Shown piece by piece: positions 27,242-34,993 of a stretch of DNA of 36,673 nucleotides (positions are counted from its first letter, which is position 1; the number at the start of each line of letters is the position of its first letter). The DNA is from Chitinophaga pinensis. GTDB lineage: Bacteria > Bacteroidota > Bacteroidia > B-17B0 > Aurantibacillaceae. Made by a program: the position numbers and the translations under genes. The notes beneath the pieces were generated by a model. The model saw only the letters and a list, made by a program, of their open reading frames with translations, was not told the origin of the DNA and ran no database searches. The DNA lies in NCBI GenBank assembly GCA_945887955.1, contig CAMCZO010000021.1, positions 1 through 36,673 of the forward strand, written 5' to 3'.

Positions 27242-28597
27242 TTACAATAAATCATTTGCTAAGTTTGCTAAGGCACTGCGCTCTCCTTTTTGTAAAGTAA
27301 TGTGAGCATATAAGGATTGACCTTTTATTTTTTCAATCAAATAACTTAATCCATTACTTTGAGCATCTAAATAAGGCGTATCAATTTGATGAATATCTCC
27401 AGTAAAAATTATTTTAGTGTTTTCGCCTGCACGGGTAATAATCGTTTTTACTTCGTGTGGTGTTAAATTTTGAGCCTCATCTACAATAAAAAACACGTTG
27501 CTTAAACTTCTTCCTCTAATAAAAGCAAGCGGACAAACCACTAGTTTTTCTTGTTCTACCATTTCGCTTAGCTGTTTGTGTTCTTTATCTTTTTCGCTAA
27601 ATAAACTTTTAATGTATTTTAAATTGTCCCAAAGCGGCTCCATGTAAGGGTTAAGCTTACTATTTACATCTCCAGGCAAATACCCAATGTCTTTGTTACT
27701 CAAAGGCACAATTGGCCTAGCTAAATAAATTTGATGATAGTTTCTTCTTTGTTCTAAAGCACCAGCAAGTGAAAGCAGTGTTTTTCCGGTACCGGCCACG
27801 CCTTGAATGCTAACTAATTTAATATCAGGATTCATAACAGCATCTAAAGCAAAAGCTTGTTCGGCGTTTTTGGGTATAATACCAAAAGCAGAACTTTTAA
27901 TCACTCGTTTTAATGTATTATCTTCATCATTATAGCGAGCTAACACGCTTTGTGATCCATTTTTTAAAACATAATAATGGTTCGGGTAAGTTTTTTTATT
28001 TTTTAAAACAGATTTAGCATCACAACTTCCTTTATTGTAAATAGAAGTAATTTGTTCGTGGCTAGCTTTTATATTTTCTGAATTGCCAGTATATAATTCG
28101 TCAATAGATTTTATTTTCCCGGTTTCGTAATCTTCGGCAAGTAAACTTAAACTTTTAGCTTTAATGCGTAAATTAATATCTTTAGTTATGAGTATTACTT
28201 TATTTTGGGGATGCTGTTCTGCAATATAAAGCGCTGTATTTAAAATGCGATGGTCTGCTTTTTTATCGTCAAAAATTTTTTCAGCATTTATAGTTGATGA
28301 ATGATTCATCTCTATTTTAAATTTTCCTCTGGTTGATCCGTTAATGGATGTCCAGTTTTGTAAAGTATTTTTCCCGCTTAATTTGTCAATGTATCTTGTA
28401 AATTCGCGAGCCGAATAATTTTTAGAATCGTTGCCCTTTTTAAAATTATCTAATTCTTCTAAAACAGTTATCGGAATAACTACATCATGCTCTGCAAAAT
28501 TCTTTATTGCGGTGTGGTCGTATATTATTACCGAAGTGTCTAGTACAAATATTTTCTTTTCTTTAATTTTTGTTTCAATTACCTTTTTAAGAGCCAT
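27242..28597 (-). CDS. PhoH-family ATPase with N-terminal PIN domain
   Basis: Two domains in 451 residues (ATG at 28597; an upstream TTG at 28609 would add four residues and lies inside a palindrome). Residues about 14-150 are a PIN ribonuclease domain: FVLDTSVIIYD with Asp20, VIPITVLEELDNFK, and the acidic residues Asp115 (KADHRIL) and Asp140 (TKDINLR). The C-terminal part from about 235 is the PhoH ATPase with Walker A GVAGTGKT at 266-273 and Walker B FFIVDEAQNL, plus the sensor segment TKIIFTGD. PIN-PhoH proteins are RNA-unwinding and RNA-cleaving enzymes (PhoH2 in mycobacteria). All catalytic residues appear intact. It stands alone between convergent and divergent neighbours. Confidence 0.92.
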   Translation of the reverse strand: MALKKVIETKIKEKKIFVLDTSVIIYDHTAIKNFAEHDVVIPITVLEELDNFKKGNDSKNYSAREFTRYIDKLSGKNTLQNWTSINGSTRGKFKIEMNHSSTINAEKIFDDKKADHRILNTALYIAEQHPQNKVILITKDINLRIKAKSLSLLAEDYETGKIKSIDELYTGNSENIKASHEQITSIYNKGSCDAKSVLKNKKTYPNHYYVLKNGSQSVLARYNDEDNTLKRVIKSSAFGIIPKNAEQAFALDAVMNPDIKLVSIQGVAGTGKTLLSLAGALEQRRNYHQIYLARPIVPLSNKDIGYLPGDVNSKLNPYMEPLWDNLKYIKSLFSEKDKEHKQLSEMVEQEKLVVCPLAFIRGRSLSNVFFIVDEAQNLTPHEVKTIITRAGENTKIIFTGDIHQIDTPYLDAQSNGLSYLIEKIKGQSLYAHITLQKGERSALANLANDLL

Positions 28598-28601
28598 ATA
28601 T

Positions 28602-28619
28602 TTTATCAATTTTGATAAA
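28602..28619. promoter_or_regulatory. Perfect 18-base palindrome at the start of the phoH-type gene
   Basis: TTTATCAA (28602-28609), two T, and TTGATAAA (28612-28619) are exact inverted arms five bases upstream of the phoH-type ATG. The position fits an operator or an mRNA leader hairpin that would sit at the ribosome entry site. Confidence 0.45.
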
Positions 28620-28638
28620 GTTATGAATGTCGAGTTAG

Positions 28639-28666
28639 TTTTTTTGATTTGGTTTTTTTTGATTTG
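28639..28666. repeat. Tandem 13-base T-rich direct repeat
   Basis: TTTTTTTGATTTG occurs at 28639-28651 and again at 28654-28666 (15-base period) between the divergent phoH-type and rhodanese genes. It may be a slippage-prone tract or a curved DNA element. Confidence 0.6.
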
Positions 28667-28796
28667 AACAATCGTTTGTTTATTTGAGAAATAATTTATT
28701 GTTTATTTAATAATAAAAACATCTTGATTTTATTTTTTAGCTTTTTTTAGAATTTATTTACTGTAGCTTTCAGTATCTTTCGAAAAAAATTATTTT

Positions 28797-29225
28797 ATGA
28801 AAAAAGTATTTATTTTATTTTTAGCAATTTATACTTCTTATTCTTTTAGCCAAACAGCCATTTGGAAAAAAGAGCAGATGATGCCTACAAAAGAATTAGC
28901 AGATAAAATTAATTCAAATCTCAATCCAAAAGAAAAGCCACTTATTTTAAATGTAGGGCCCATGGATTTGATAAAGTCTTCGATTGAAGTTGGACGAGCA
29001 ACAAGTGTTACGGGTATTGAAAAAATAAAGTCTACTGTTGCCTGGGAAAATAAAACTAGAACTATTGTGGTGTATTGTGGTTGTTGCTCTTATGCCAGTT
29101 GCCCAAACATAAGGCCTGCATACGACGCATTAATTAATGCAGGTTTTAAAAATGCAAAAGTATTAGAGTTGCCTGTTGGAATTAGAGAAGATTGGGTTGC
29201 TAAAGGTTACCCAATGGAAAATTAA
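28797..29225 (+). CDS. Exported rhodanese-like protein with extra cysteines at the active loop
   Basis: A 142-residue protein with a signal peptide (1-18, ending SFSQ) and a single rhodanese-like domain. The strand TIVVYCG places Cys94 where rhodaneses have the catalytic cysteine, and ALINAGFKNAKVLELPVGIREDWVAKGYP is the conserved C-terminal half of the fold. The loop differs from the normal six-residue CxxxxR pocket: it reads CGCCSYASCPNIR, with Cys94, Cys96, Cys97 and Cys102. Such cysteine-rich versions are seen in other Bacteroidota. Periplasmic sulfur or metal (perhaps copper) handling or thiol exchange are possible roles; none is shown. A bidirectional terminator separates it from nrdA. 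Confidence 0.85.
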   Translation: MKKVFILFLAIYTSYSFSQTAIWKKEQMMPTKELADKINSNLNPKEKPLILNVGPMDLIKSSIEVGRATSVTGIEKIKSTVAWENKTRTIVVYCGCCSYASCPNIRPAYDALINAGFKNAKVLELPVGIREDWVAKGYPMEN

Positions 29226-29262
29226 TTTAAAATCTAAACTATTTTAATCTTTTATATAAACT

Positions 29263-29295
29263 AAAAAAAACCTTTAAATTTCTTAAAGGGTTTTT
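29263..29295. terminator. Bidirectional intrinsic terminator between rhodanese and nrdA
   Basis: Arms CCTTTAA (29271-29277) and TTAAAGG (29283-29289) enclose a five-base loop; eight A precede the left arm and five T follow the right one, so either strand yields a hairpin plus U-run. It serves both convergent genes. Confidence 0.75.
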
Positions 29296-29313
29296 AATTT
29301 AAATACAAACAAT

Positions 29314-31731
29314 TTAAGAGCCGCAAGCTTCGCAAGAACCCGGATTGTCTAAACTGCAAGCTAACTGAGCTTGTTGTTCTTCAAAAGTTAAAACATGTCC
29401 TTGCCCTCTATCAACTAACAACTGATCTTCGTTTCCTAAAACAAAAGCAGGCTGAGATAAGGCATCTTGATCTACTGTAAATTTAATTGCATCGGCAGCC
29501 GCTTTAGTTCTTAAGTAATACATGCCGGTTTTTAATCCTTTTTTCCAAGAATAGAAATGAGCACTACTCATTTTAGCAAAATTTGCGTCTTGAATAAATA
29601 AATTTAATGATTGAGATTGATCGATAAATGCTCCTCTATCGGCAGCCATATCAATAATTGTCCGTTGTTTAATTTCCCAAACGGTTTTATAAAGTTCTTT
29701 AATATTGGCAGGTATTTCGGGGATGTTTTGAACCGAACCATTCGCTGCAATAATTTTATTTTTTAGGTTTTCATTCCATATTCCAAGTTTAACTAAGTCT
29801 CGCAATAAGTGTTTATTTACAACAACAAACTCTCCACTTAATACCCGTCGTGTATAAATATTTGAAGTATAGGGTTCGAAACATTCATTATTTCCTAAAA
29901 TTTGCGAAGTGCTTGCTGTTGGCATAGGAGCTAAGAGTAAACTATTACGAACGCCATATTTAAGAATTTCCTCACGTAAAGTATCCCATTCCCATCTTGG
30001 GCTTGGTTTTATGTTCCACATGTCTTGTTGAAATATACCTTTAGAAATAGGAGAGCCTGCATAGGTTTCATAAGCCCCATCTTTTATGGCAAGGTCTTTA
30101 CTGGCAGTTAAGGCCGCATAATAAATGGTTTCGAAAATTTCTGAATTTAATTTTTTTGCTTCTTCGCTTTCAAACGGGAAACGCATCAAAATAAAAGCAT
30201 CTGCTAATCCCTGAACTCCTAATCCAATTGGGCGGTGACGTAAATTAGAATTTCTTGCTTCTGGAATTGGATAGTAATTACGGTCAATAATTTTATTTAA
30301 ATTTAATGTGGCTTGGTATGTGATTTCGAATAATTTATGATGATCAAAAAATCCAGCTTTTTCATCAACAAAACGAGGCAAAGCCAGAGAGGCTAAATTG
30401 CAAACTGCTACTTCATCAGCACTCGTATATTCAATAATTTCAGTACATAAATTAGAAGACTTAATGGTTCCTAAGTTTTGTTGATTGGATTTAGAATTTG
30501 CAGCATCTTTAAATAACATATAAGGATTACCAGTTTCAATTTGAGCTTCAATAATAGCGGCCCATAATTCGCGTGCTTTAATTTGTTTTCTGAATTTGCC
30601 TTGGCTCTCATATTTTGTATATAAGGTTTCAAATGCTTCGCTGTGGCAATCACTTAATCCTGGGCACTCGTTCGGGCACATTAAGCTCCAATCTCCTTCA
30701 GCTTCTACTCGCTTCATAAATAAATCCGGAATCCACAAGGCTGTAAATAAATCACGGGCGCGCATTTCTTCTTTGCCATGATTTTTACGAATATCTAAAA
30801 AATCAAAAATATCTGCATGCCAAGGCTCTAAATAAACGGCTATGGATCCTTTACGTTTTCCGCCGCCTTGGTCAACATAACGAGCTGTTTCGTTGTACAC
30901 TTTTAACATTGGAATAATTCCATTGCTAGTGCCATTTGTCCCTTTAATATACGAACCAGTAGCTCGAACGTTGTGAATATTAATTCCTATTCCACCCGCG
31001 CTTTGCGATATTTTAGCACACATTTTTAATGTGTCGTAAATGCCATCTATACTATCGTCTTTTACTTGTAATAAAAAGCACGAACTCATTTGAGGTTTTG
31101 GAGTGCCCGCATTAAATAAAGTTGGTGTAGCGTGAGTAAACCAACGCTCGCTCATTAACGAATACGTTCTGAGTGCCGACTCAATATCATTTTTATGAAT
31201 TCCAACAGCTACTCTCATTATCATATGTTGAGGGCGTTCGGCAACTTGATTATTCATTTTTAATAAATAAGAGCGCTCGAGTGTTTTAAAGCCAAAGTAA
31301 TCGTAACCAAAGTCGCGATCGTAAATAATAGAAGAATCAAGGGTATGAGCATTTTCCATTACAATTTGATAAACATCATCGGCAATTAATGCCGCTTTTA
31401 ATCCGTTTTTCGGATCGATGTAATTATAAAGAGCTTCAATTGTTTTAGAAAAAGATTTAATTGTGTTTTTATGAAGATTGCTTACGGCAATTCGAGAGGC
31501 TAATTGAGCATAGTCTGGATGGCGTGAAGTTAAACCTGCTGCAGTTTCTGCCGCCAAGTTATCTAACTCACTAGTAGTAACACCATCATAAACACCATCA
31601 ATAACCTTTTTAGCAACTAAAATGGGATCAACATGAGATGGCTCTAAACCATAGCTGAGTTTTTGAATACGGGCGGTAATTTTATCGAACTTTACCGACT
31701 CGCGAGTACCATCTCTTTTTAATACGAACAT
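29314..31731 (-). CDS. nrdA: Class I ribonucleoside-diphosphate reductase, alpha subunit
   Basis: Makes deoxyribonucleoside diphosphates; the radical arrives from NrdB. The 805-residue chain starts with an ATP-cone ([21 protein letters not shown], about 1-90), so it should be switched off by dATP. Catalytic features are present: MSSCFLLQV (first active-site Cys), [22 protein letters not shown] (the N-x-C-x-E loop and the second redox Cys), the tyrosine pair Tyr738-Tyr739 in TGMYYLRT, and a C-terminal CEAC redox tail with Cys800 and Cys803. Motifs are of the eukaryote-like class Ia, as usual in Bacteroidota. It follows nrdB by 226 bases in the same direction, with odd hairpins in the gap. Confidence 0.97.
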   Translation of the reverse strand: MFVLKRDGTRESVKFDKITARIQKLSYGLEPSHVDPILVAKKVIDGVYDGVTTSELDNLAAETAAGLTSRHPDYAQLASRIAVSNLHKNTIKSFSKTIEALYNYIDPKNGLKAALIADDVYQIVMENAHTLDSSIIYDRDFGYDYFGFKTLERSYLLKMNNQVAERPQHMIMRVAVGIHKNDIESALRTYSLMSERWFTHATPTLFNAGTPKPQMSSCFLLQVKDDSIDGIYDTLKMCAKISQSAGGIGINIHNVRATGSYIKGTNGTSNGIIPMLKVYNETARYVDQGGGKRKGSIAVYLEPWHADIFDFLDIRKNHGKEEMRARDLFTALWIPDLFMKRVEAEGDWSLMCPNECPGLSDCHSEAFETLYTKYESQGKFRKQIKARELWAAIIEAQIETGNPYMLFKDAANSKSNQQNLGTIKSSNLCTEIIEYTSADEVAVCNLASLALPRFVDEKAGFFDHHKLFEITYQATLNLNKIIDRNYYPIPEARNSNLRHRPIGLGVQGLADAFILMRFPFESEEAKKLNSEIFETIYYAALTASKDLAIKDGAYETYAGSPISKGIFQQDMWNIKPSPRWEWDTLREEILKYGVRNSLLLAPMPTASTSQILGNNECFEPYTSNIYTRRVLSGEFVVVNKHLLRDLVKLGIWNENLKNKIIAANGSVQNIPEIPANIKELYKTVWEIKQRTIIDMAADRGAFIDQSQSLNLFIQDANFAKMSSAHFYSWKKGLKTGMYYLRTKAAADAIKFTVDQDALSQPAFVLGNEDQLLVDRGQGHVLTFEEQQAQLACSLDNPGSCEACGS

Positions 31732-31878
31732 ATGAATTAATAATTTTTATTGTTTCTTAGCCTCTTTAATTAAAGTACAAAATACTTTCAATTTTATCGT
31801 TTTTAACTTTATAATTTTAAATGTTTCAACAATTTGATGGTTAATTATTTTTTAGCATTAAAATTCTACAAATAAGGG

Positions 31879-31908
31879 GGTCTTTTTCCTTTCAAGACCT
31901 TGTCTTGA
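31879..31908 (-). promoter_or_regulatory. Mutually exclusive hairpins in the nrdB-nrdA gap
   Basis: Plus-strand arms are GGTCTT (31879-31884), TCAAGACC (31892-31899) and GTCTTGA (31902-31908). The middle arm can pair with the left (6 pairs) or the right (7 pairs), never both. In the minus-strand transcript this is a two-state leader upstream of nrdA, though no U-run follows either hairpin. It may also be a processing or stability element. Confidence 0.4.
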
Positions 31909-31957
31909 TTATATATTATAAGAAAGTTAATTATTTTTTTAACCGACTGTTGTTAAA

Positions 31958-32929
31958 TTAAAAATCTTCGTCTAGGTTAAATACGTTATTTTCTTCTTTA
32001 TTGTTCATAACGCCAGCTTTTTGATATTCAGCTACACGTTTTTCAAAAAAGTTTGTTTTCCCTTGCAATGAGATCATCTCCATAAAATCAAAAGGGTTTG
32101 TTGCATTATAAAATTTGTCGCAGCCAAGAGATTGTAATAAACGATCGGCACAAAACTCAATATACAAACACATTAAATCTGAATTCATTCCTATCAATTT
32201 AACGGGGATGGCATCAACTACAAATTTTTTCTCAATACTAACGGCATCAACAATGATTTTAGTAACCTGCTCTTTTGGCAACTTATTTTTAATGTGCTGC
32301 GAATAAATGGCACAGGCAAAATCACAATGTAAGCCTTCGTCGCGACTAATTAATTCATTACTAAATGTTAAACCCGGCATTAAGCCTCGTTTTTTTAACC
32401 AAAAAATAGAACAAAAAGACCCAGAAAAGAAAATTCCTTCTACTGCTGCGAAAGCAATTAATCGTTCTGCAAAAGAACCATTATTTATCCATCGCAAAGC
32501 CCAATCAGCTTTTTCTCCTACACAAGGCATTGTTTCTATAGCATGTAATAAGTAATCCTTTTCAACAGGATCCTTAATATAGGTATCTATTAATAAAGAA
32601 TATGTTTCTGAATGGATGTTCTCCATCATTATTTGAAATCCATAAAAGCAACGAGCTTCGGGGTATTGAACTTCATTTAAGAAGTTGATCGCTAAATTTT
32701 CGTTCACAATACCATCGCTTGCTGCAAAAAAAGCTAGAACATGTTTTACAAAATGTTTTTCGTTATCGTTTAGCTTATTATTCCAGTCTACCATATCTGA
32801 AGCCAAATCAATTTCTTCAGCAGTCCAAAAACTAGCTTCTGCCTTTTTATAATATTCCCAAATGTCTTTATACTTTATAGGAAAAAGTACAAAACGATCT
32901 TTGTTTTCAACGAGTATTGGTTCAGTCAT
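31958..32929 (-). CDS. nrdB: Class I ribonucleoside-diphosphate reductase, beta subunit
   Basis: Carries the diiron-tyrosyl cofactor. Ligands are in place: Asp72 in [10 protein letters not shown], Glu103 and His106 in MENIHSETY with the radical Tyr110 four residues after the histidine, and the later [10 protein letters not shown] and [12 protein letters not shown] motifs with the remaining glutamates and histidine. The sequence ([37 protein letters not shown]) is close to eukaryotic R2. Because the tyrosine is kept, it is a class Ia-type protein, not a Tyr-less class Ic. A C-terminal acidic tail (NVFNLDEDF) should dock onto NrdA. Transcribed before nrdA; its upstream region carries the repeats at 32983-33127. 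Confidence 0.97.
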   Translation of the reverse strand: MTEPILVENKDRFVLFPIKYKDIWEYYKKAEASFWTAEEIDLASDMVDWNNKLNDNEKHFVKHVLAFFAASDGIVNENLAINFLNEVQYPEARCFYGFQIMMENIHSETYSLLIDTYIKDPVEKDYLLHAIETMPCVGEKADWALRWINNGSFAERLIAFAAVEGIFFSGSFCSIFWLKKRGLMPGLTFSNELISRDEGLHCDFACAIYSQHIKNKLPKEQVTKIIVDAVSIEKKFVVDAIPVKLIGMNSDLMCLYIEFCADRLLQSLGCDKFYNATNPFDFMEMISLQGKTNFFEKRVAEYQKAGVMNNKEENNVFNLDEDF

Positions 32930-32982
32930 AACTTAAATTAAATATTATTAAATATTAATTGATTTTTATCATAATGGTTTCT

Positions 32983-33127
32983 ACAAATAAATACAAAAAT
33001 TAACCTAAACAATAAACAAATGAATTAACAGCTTGCTAAAGTTTTAAACAAATAAAATGAACACCTATTTGTTCATTATTTTAAATTATATTGATTAACA
33101 GCCGAGTAGCAAATTTGAACAAATAAA
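32983..33127. repeat. Iteron-like ACAAATrAA words and a paired 34-base imperfect repeat upstream of nrdB
   Basis: ACAAATAAA or ACAAATGAA occurs at 32983, 33016, 33048 and 33119, with starts 33, 32 and 71 bases apart (near whole helical turns). Two larger copies read ATTAACAGC (33024-33032) with AACAAATAAA (33047-33056), and ATTAACAGC (33094-33102) with AACAAATAAA (33118-33127), the inner spacing differing by one base. The composition is AT-rich, so some copies could be chance, but the paired ATTAACAGC boxes are unlikely to be. Confidence 0.55.
33056..33077. promoter_or_regulatory. Perfect inverted repeat AATGAACA-N6-TGTTCATT
   Basis: Eight-base arms (33056-33063 and 33070-33077) around six bases. 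It looks like a dimeric repressor operator and sits between the two larger direct repeats, 127 bases from the nrdB start. It does not fit the NrdR box that I know. Confidence 0.5.
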
Positions 33128-33189
33128 TCTAAAAAATGTTGTGAGTTTAAAAAAAATTTTTAAGTAAATGCATATAAAATACCTGTCAT

Positions 33190-33197
33190 TAACTTTG
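33190..33197 (+). promoter_or_regulatory. Candidate -7 element (TAACTTTG) before the sigma gene
   Basis: Exact TAnnTTTG match facing the sigma gene. Transcription from here would make a leader of about 115 bases that includes the hairpin at 33222-33243. No clear TTG partner. Confidence 0.35.
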
Positions 33198-33221
33198 AGT
33201 GGTTGATATTAATAGAATTGA

Positions 33222-33243
33222 GGCATCTCAAATGCCATTTTTT
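33222..33243 (+). terminator. Small hairpin with T-run in the sigma-gene leader (possible attenuator)
   Basis: GGCAT (33222-33226) pairs with ATGCC (33232-33236) around CTCAA, followed by A and six T (33238-33243). The stem is short, so termination would be partial at best; it lies between the candidate promoter and the start codon. Confidence 0.35.
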
Positions 33244-33318
33244 AAGCTTACATTTATACTTCAAATCTCAAAAACAAAAATTTAAGAGATTAATGAGAAA
33301 ATTAATTTAATATAAACA

Positions 33319-33891
33319 ATGTCTCTTAACGTATTATCGGATTTAATTGAAAAAAATGATAAAACCTTAATTCAACAGGTATTTGAATTGTATTATGGAA
33401 AGTTAGCCGGCATTGCTATGCGTTATTCTAAAAATGTTGCCCAAGCCGATCTTATTTTTTATTCGGCTTTCGAAAAGGCCTATGCTAAGCTTTACCATTT
33501 GCGTAATCAAAAAAATCCCGAACCAGAAAAAATATTAATAGAAGAATTTATTCTTGCAAGTGTAGAATTTATTAAAAATATTAGAAGTGAGTATTATCTA
33601 TCTAGTACTGTATATGCTATTGATAAAAACATAAAAAATCATGATTTGTTCGAAAATAACGATTTAATTGACTTTAATAAAACAGACGTTGAAACAATTA
33701 TAAAAGCTTTACAAATTTTAGTGCCAGCTCAAAGGCTGATTTTTAATTTACATGTGATAGATGGTTTTAGCATTCAAGAATCTGCTTTTATTTTAGAAAC
33801 TAGCGAAGAAACCGTTAAAAGTAATCTTGAAAAAGCCCGATTTAATCTACAGAAAAATATAGAAAAAAAATTGAAAGGGATAAACATATGA
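33319..33891 (+). CDS. ECF-type RNA polymerase sigma factor
   Basis: A 190-residue sigma-70 family protein of the extracytoplasmic function class. The first 80 residues correspond to region 2 (VFELYYGKLAGIAMRYSKNVAQADLIFYSAFEKAYAKL), though the usual DxAED-like promoter-melting stretch is degenerate. Region 4 is clear at about 132-185: LQILVPAQRLIFNLHVIDGFSIQESAFILETSEETVKSNLEKAR, including the HTH. Unlike many ECF proteins a 40-residue linker separates the two. Its stop codon overlaps the next gene by four bases (ATGA), the standard layout for sigma and anti-sigma pairs. Confidence 0.85.
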   Translation: MSLNVLSDLIEKNDKTLIQQVFELYYGKLAGIAMRYSKNVAQADLIFYSAFEKAYAKLYHLRNQKNPEPEKILIEEFILASVEFIKNIRSEYYLSSTVYAIDKNIKNHDLFENNDLIDFNKTDVETIIKALQILVPAQRLIFNLHVIDGFSIQESAFILETSEETVKSNLEKARFNLQKNIEKKLKGINI

Positions 33892-34505
33892 GTAACCACT
33901 TTACATATGAAATAGATGAACGAAATTTAAAACATAAACTGAAAGGTTTTGAATTAGAATATAGCCCAAATGCTTGGCTCAAATTTCAGAATCAAGGACT
34001 ATCTCAAATAAAATTAAAAGAACCAAGTAAATTTATAAAAGCAAAAGTGTATTTTAATAAGCGCCTCTTTATGGGGTTAATTTTTTTATTAATCATGATT
34101 AGTATTTCTTCGGTATTATTTAAAATAATAAATATTAAAAATCCTATAAATAAAAATATAATTAGTCCAAAGCCGAAAGAAATATCAAAAAAACAAAATA
34201 AAAAAATCTCTCCTGAAATTAAATCTAAGATAGAGTTGAAGCCATTGATTTCAAAAGTAAAAAAAGATTCTTCTATAAAAATATCCAAAAACGATACTAT
34301 AAATCAAGGGGAAATAGAGAAAGAAAAACTAGCAACAAGGAAAAGTCGACAAAAGCACTCTAGTAAAAAATTAAAGTTTAAAATATCTGATGCTAATAAA
34401 AAAGCCAAACAAAATAATTTATTTGAAAGCTCTTTAAAAATTAAAAATTTGCAAAAAATTCAACCAACATTAATTCCCGAAACAAAAGAGCCAGAATTAA
34501 AATAA
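33888..34505 (+). CDS. Single-pass membrane protein, probable anti-sigma partner
   Basis: Not recognised by family. The 205 residues comprise a cytoplasmic N-terminus of about 58 residues with GFELEYSPNAWLKFQNQGL, a pattern (acidic-x-Pro-x-x-Trp) common in small proteins encoded after ECF sigma genes in Bacteroidota; one membrane segment at about 60-81; and a long Lys/Ser-rich extracytoplasmic tail without any folded domain that can be recognised. The translational overlap with the sigma gene supports a sigma-binding N-terminus. It lacks the zinc-binding ZAS motif (HxxxCxxC), so if it is an anti-sigma factor it is an unusual one. Confidence 0.65.
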   Translation: MSNHFTYEIDERNLKHKLKGFELEYSPNAWLKFQNQGLSQIKLKEPSKFIKAKVYFNKRLFMGLIFLLIMISISSVLFKIINIKNPINKNIISPKPKEISKKQNKKISPEIKSKIELKPLISKVKKDSSIKISKNDTINQGEIEKEKLATRKSRQKHSSKKLKFKISDANKKAKQNNLFESSLKIKNLQKIQPTLIPETKEPELK

Positions 34506-34538
34506 AAAAGGGGGTTTATTCAATTTAGAATTAATTAT

Positions 34539-34898
34539 ATGCAAGATATTCAGTCAAAATCAGATATTGAATTATTAATCCGTCAATTTTATTTGAAATT
34601 ATTAGAAATTGATGGTATGAAAGAAGTATTTAAAGATATTAATTTCGAAAATCACTTACCTCAAATCGTTTCTTTTTGGGCTTTTGTATTGTTTGAAGAA
34701 TCAGGATACAAAACCAATGTATTTGAAAAACATCTGCATTTGCCAATTCAAACTTATCAATTTGATGTTTGGCTAACTTGTTTTATAGAAACCACCAACA
34801 ACTTATTTATTGGAGAAAAAGCAGAGTTAGTAAAACAACGCGCAACAGTTTTAACGCAAACTTTTAAAAGTAAATGGCAAAGCATAAAAAATATATAA
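34539..34898 (+). CDS. Group III truncated haemoglobin
   Basis: A 119-residue heme protein of the 2-over-2 fold. Diagnostic features are Tyr18 in LIRQFYLKLL (B10 position), HLPQIVSFWAFVLF, the proximal histidine His65 in FEKHLHLPI, and FDVWLTCF with Trp78 at the G8 position, all typical of TrHb group III rather than groups I or II. Such proteins bind oxygen or NO and are linked to nitrosative stress or oxygen delivery to peroxide-like chemistry, but physiological roles vary. The ATG lies 33 bases after the probable anti-sigma gene and 95 bases before kynureninase, so all four genes may be read together. Confidence 0.9.
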   Translation: MQDIQSKSDIELLIRQFYLKLLEIDGMKEVFKDINFENHLPQIVSFWAFVLFEESGYKTNVFEKHLHLPIQTYQFDVWLTCFIETTNNLFIGEKAELVKQRATVLTQTFKSKWQSIKNI

Positions 34899-34993
34899 AG
34901 AGCGAACTTATTAAATCAAATAAGCTAAATAATCATTGCTAAAAATATCCTTTATAACTAATTTTATACCTTATAAAAATAATAGCTTAATCC

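Larger units (their letters stand above)
32930..33318. other. 389-base divergent intergenic region between nrdB and the sigma gene
   Basis: No ORF or RNA gene is seen. It contains repeated ACAAATrAA words, an imperfect 34-base direct repeat and a perfect inverted repeat (listed separately), a TAACTTTG box at 33190-33197 facing the sigma gene, and a small hairpin with T-run at 33222-33243. Confidence 0.7.

Noticed and set aside
27242..28597. Toxin-antitoxin locus suggested by the PIN domain
   Set aside because: The PIN domain is fused to a full PhoH ATPase and there is no adjacent antitoxin gene; the PIN-PhoH architecture is a known housekeeping type.
29866..29880. GGTTCGAA-like T-loop sequence suggestive of a tRNA
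   Set aside because: It lies inside nrdA in frame, with no acceptor stem or CCA end; no tRNA structure can be built around it.
30471..30781. Short ORFs within nrdA on both strands
   Set aside because: They overlap the strongly supported NrdA frame completely and have no recognisable product.
32930..33318. Replication origin suggested by the AT-rich repeats
   Set aside because: No cluster of DnaA boxes (TTATCCACA-like) and no dnaA, gidA or parAB neighbours.
34004..34288. Antisense hydrophobic ORF over the anti-sigma-like gene
   Set aside because: It is produced by the Lys-rich (AAA) coding strand read backwards as Phe-rich; no independent support.
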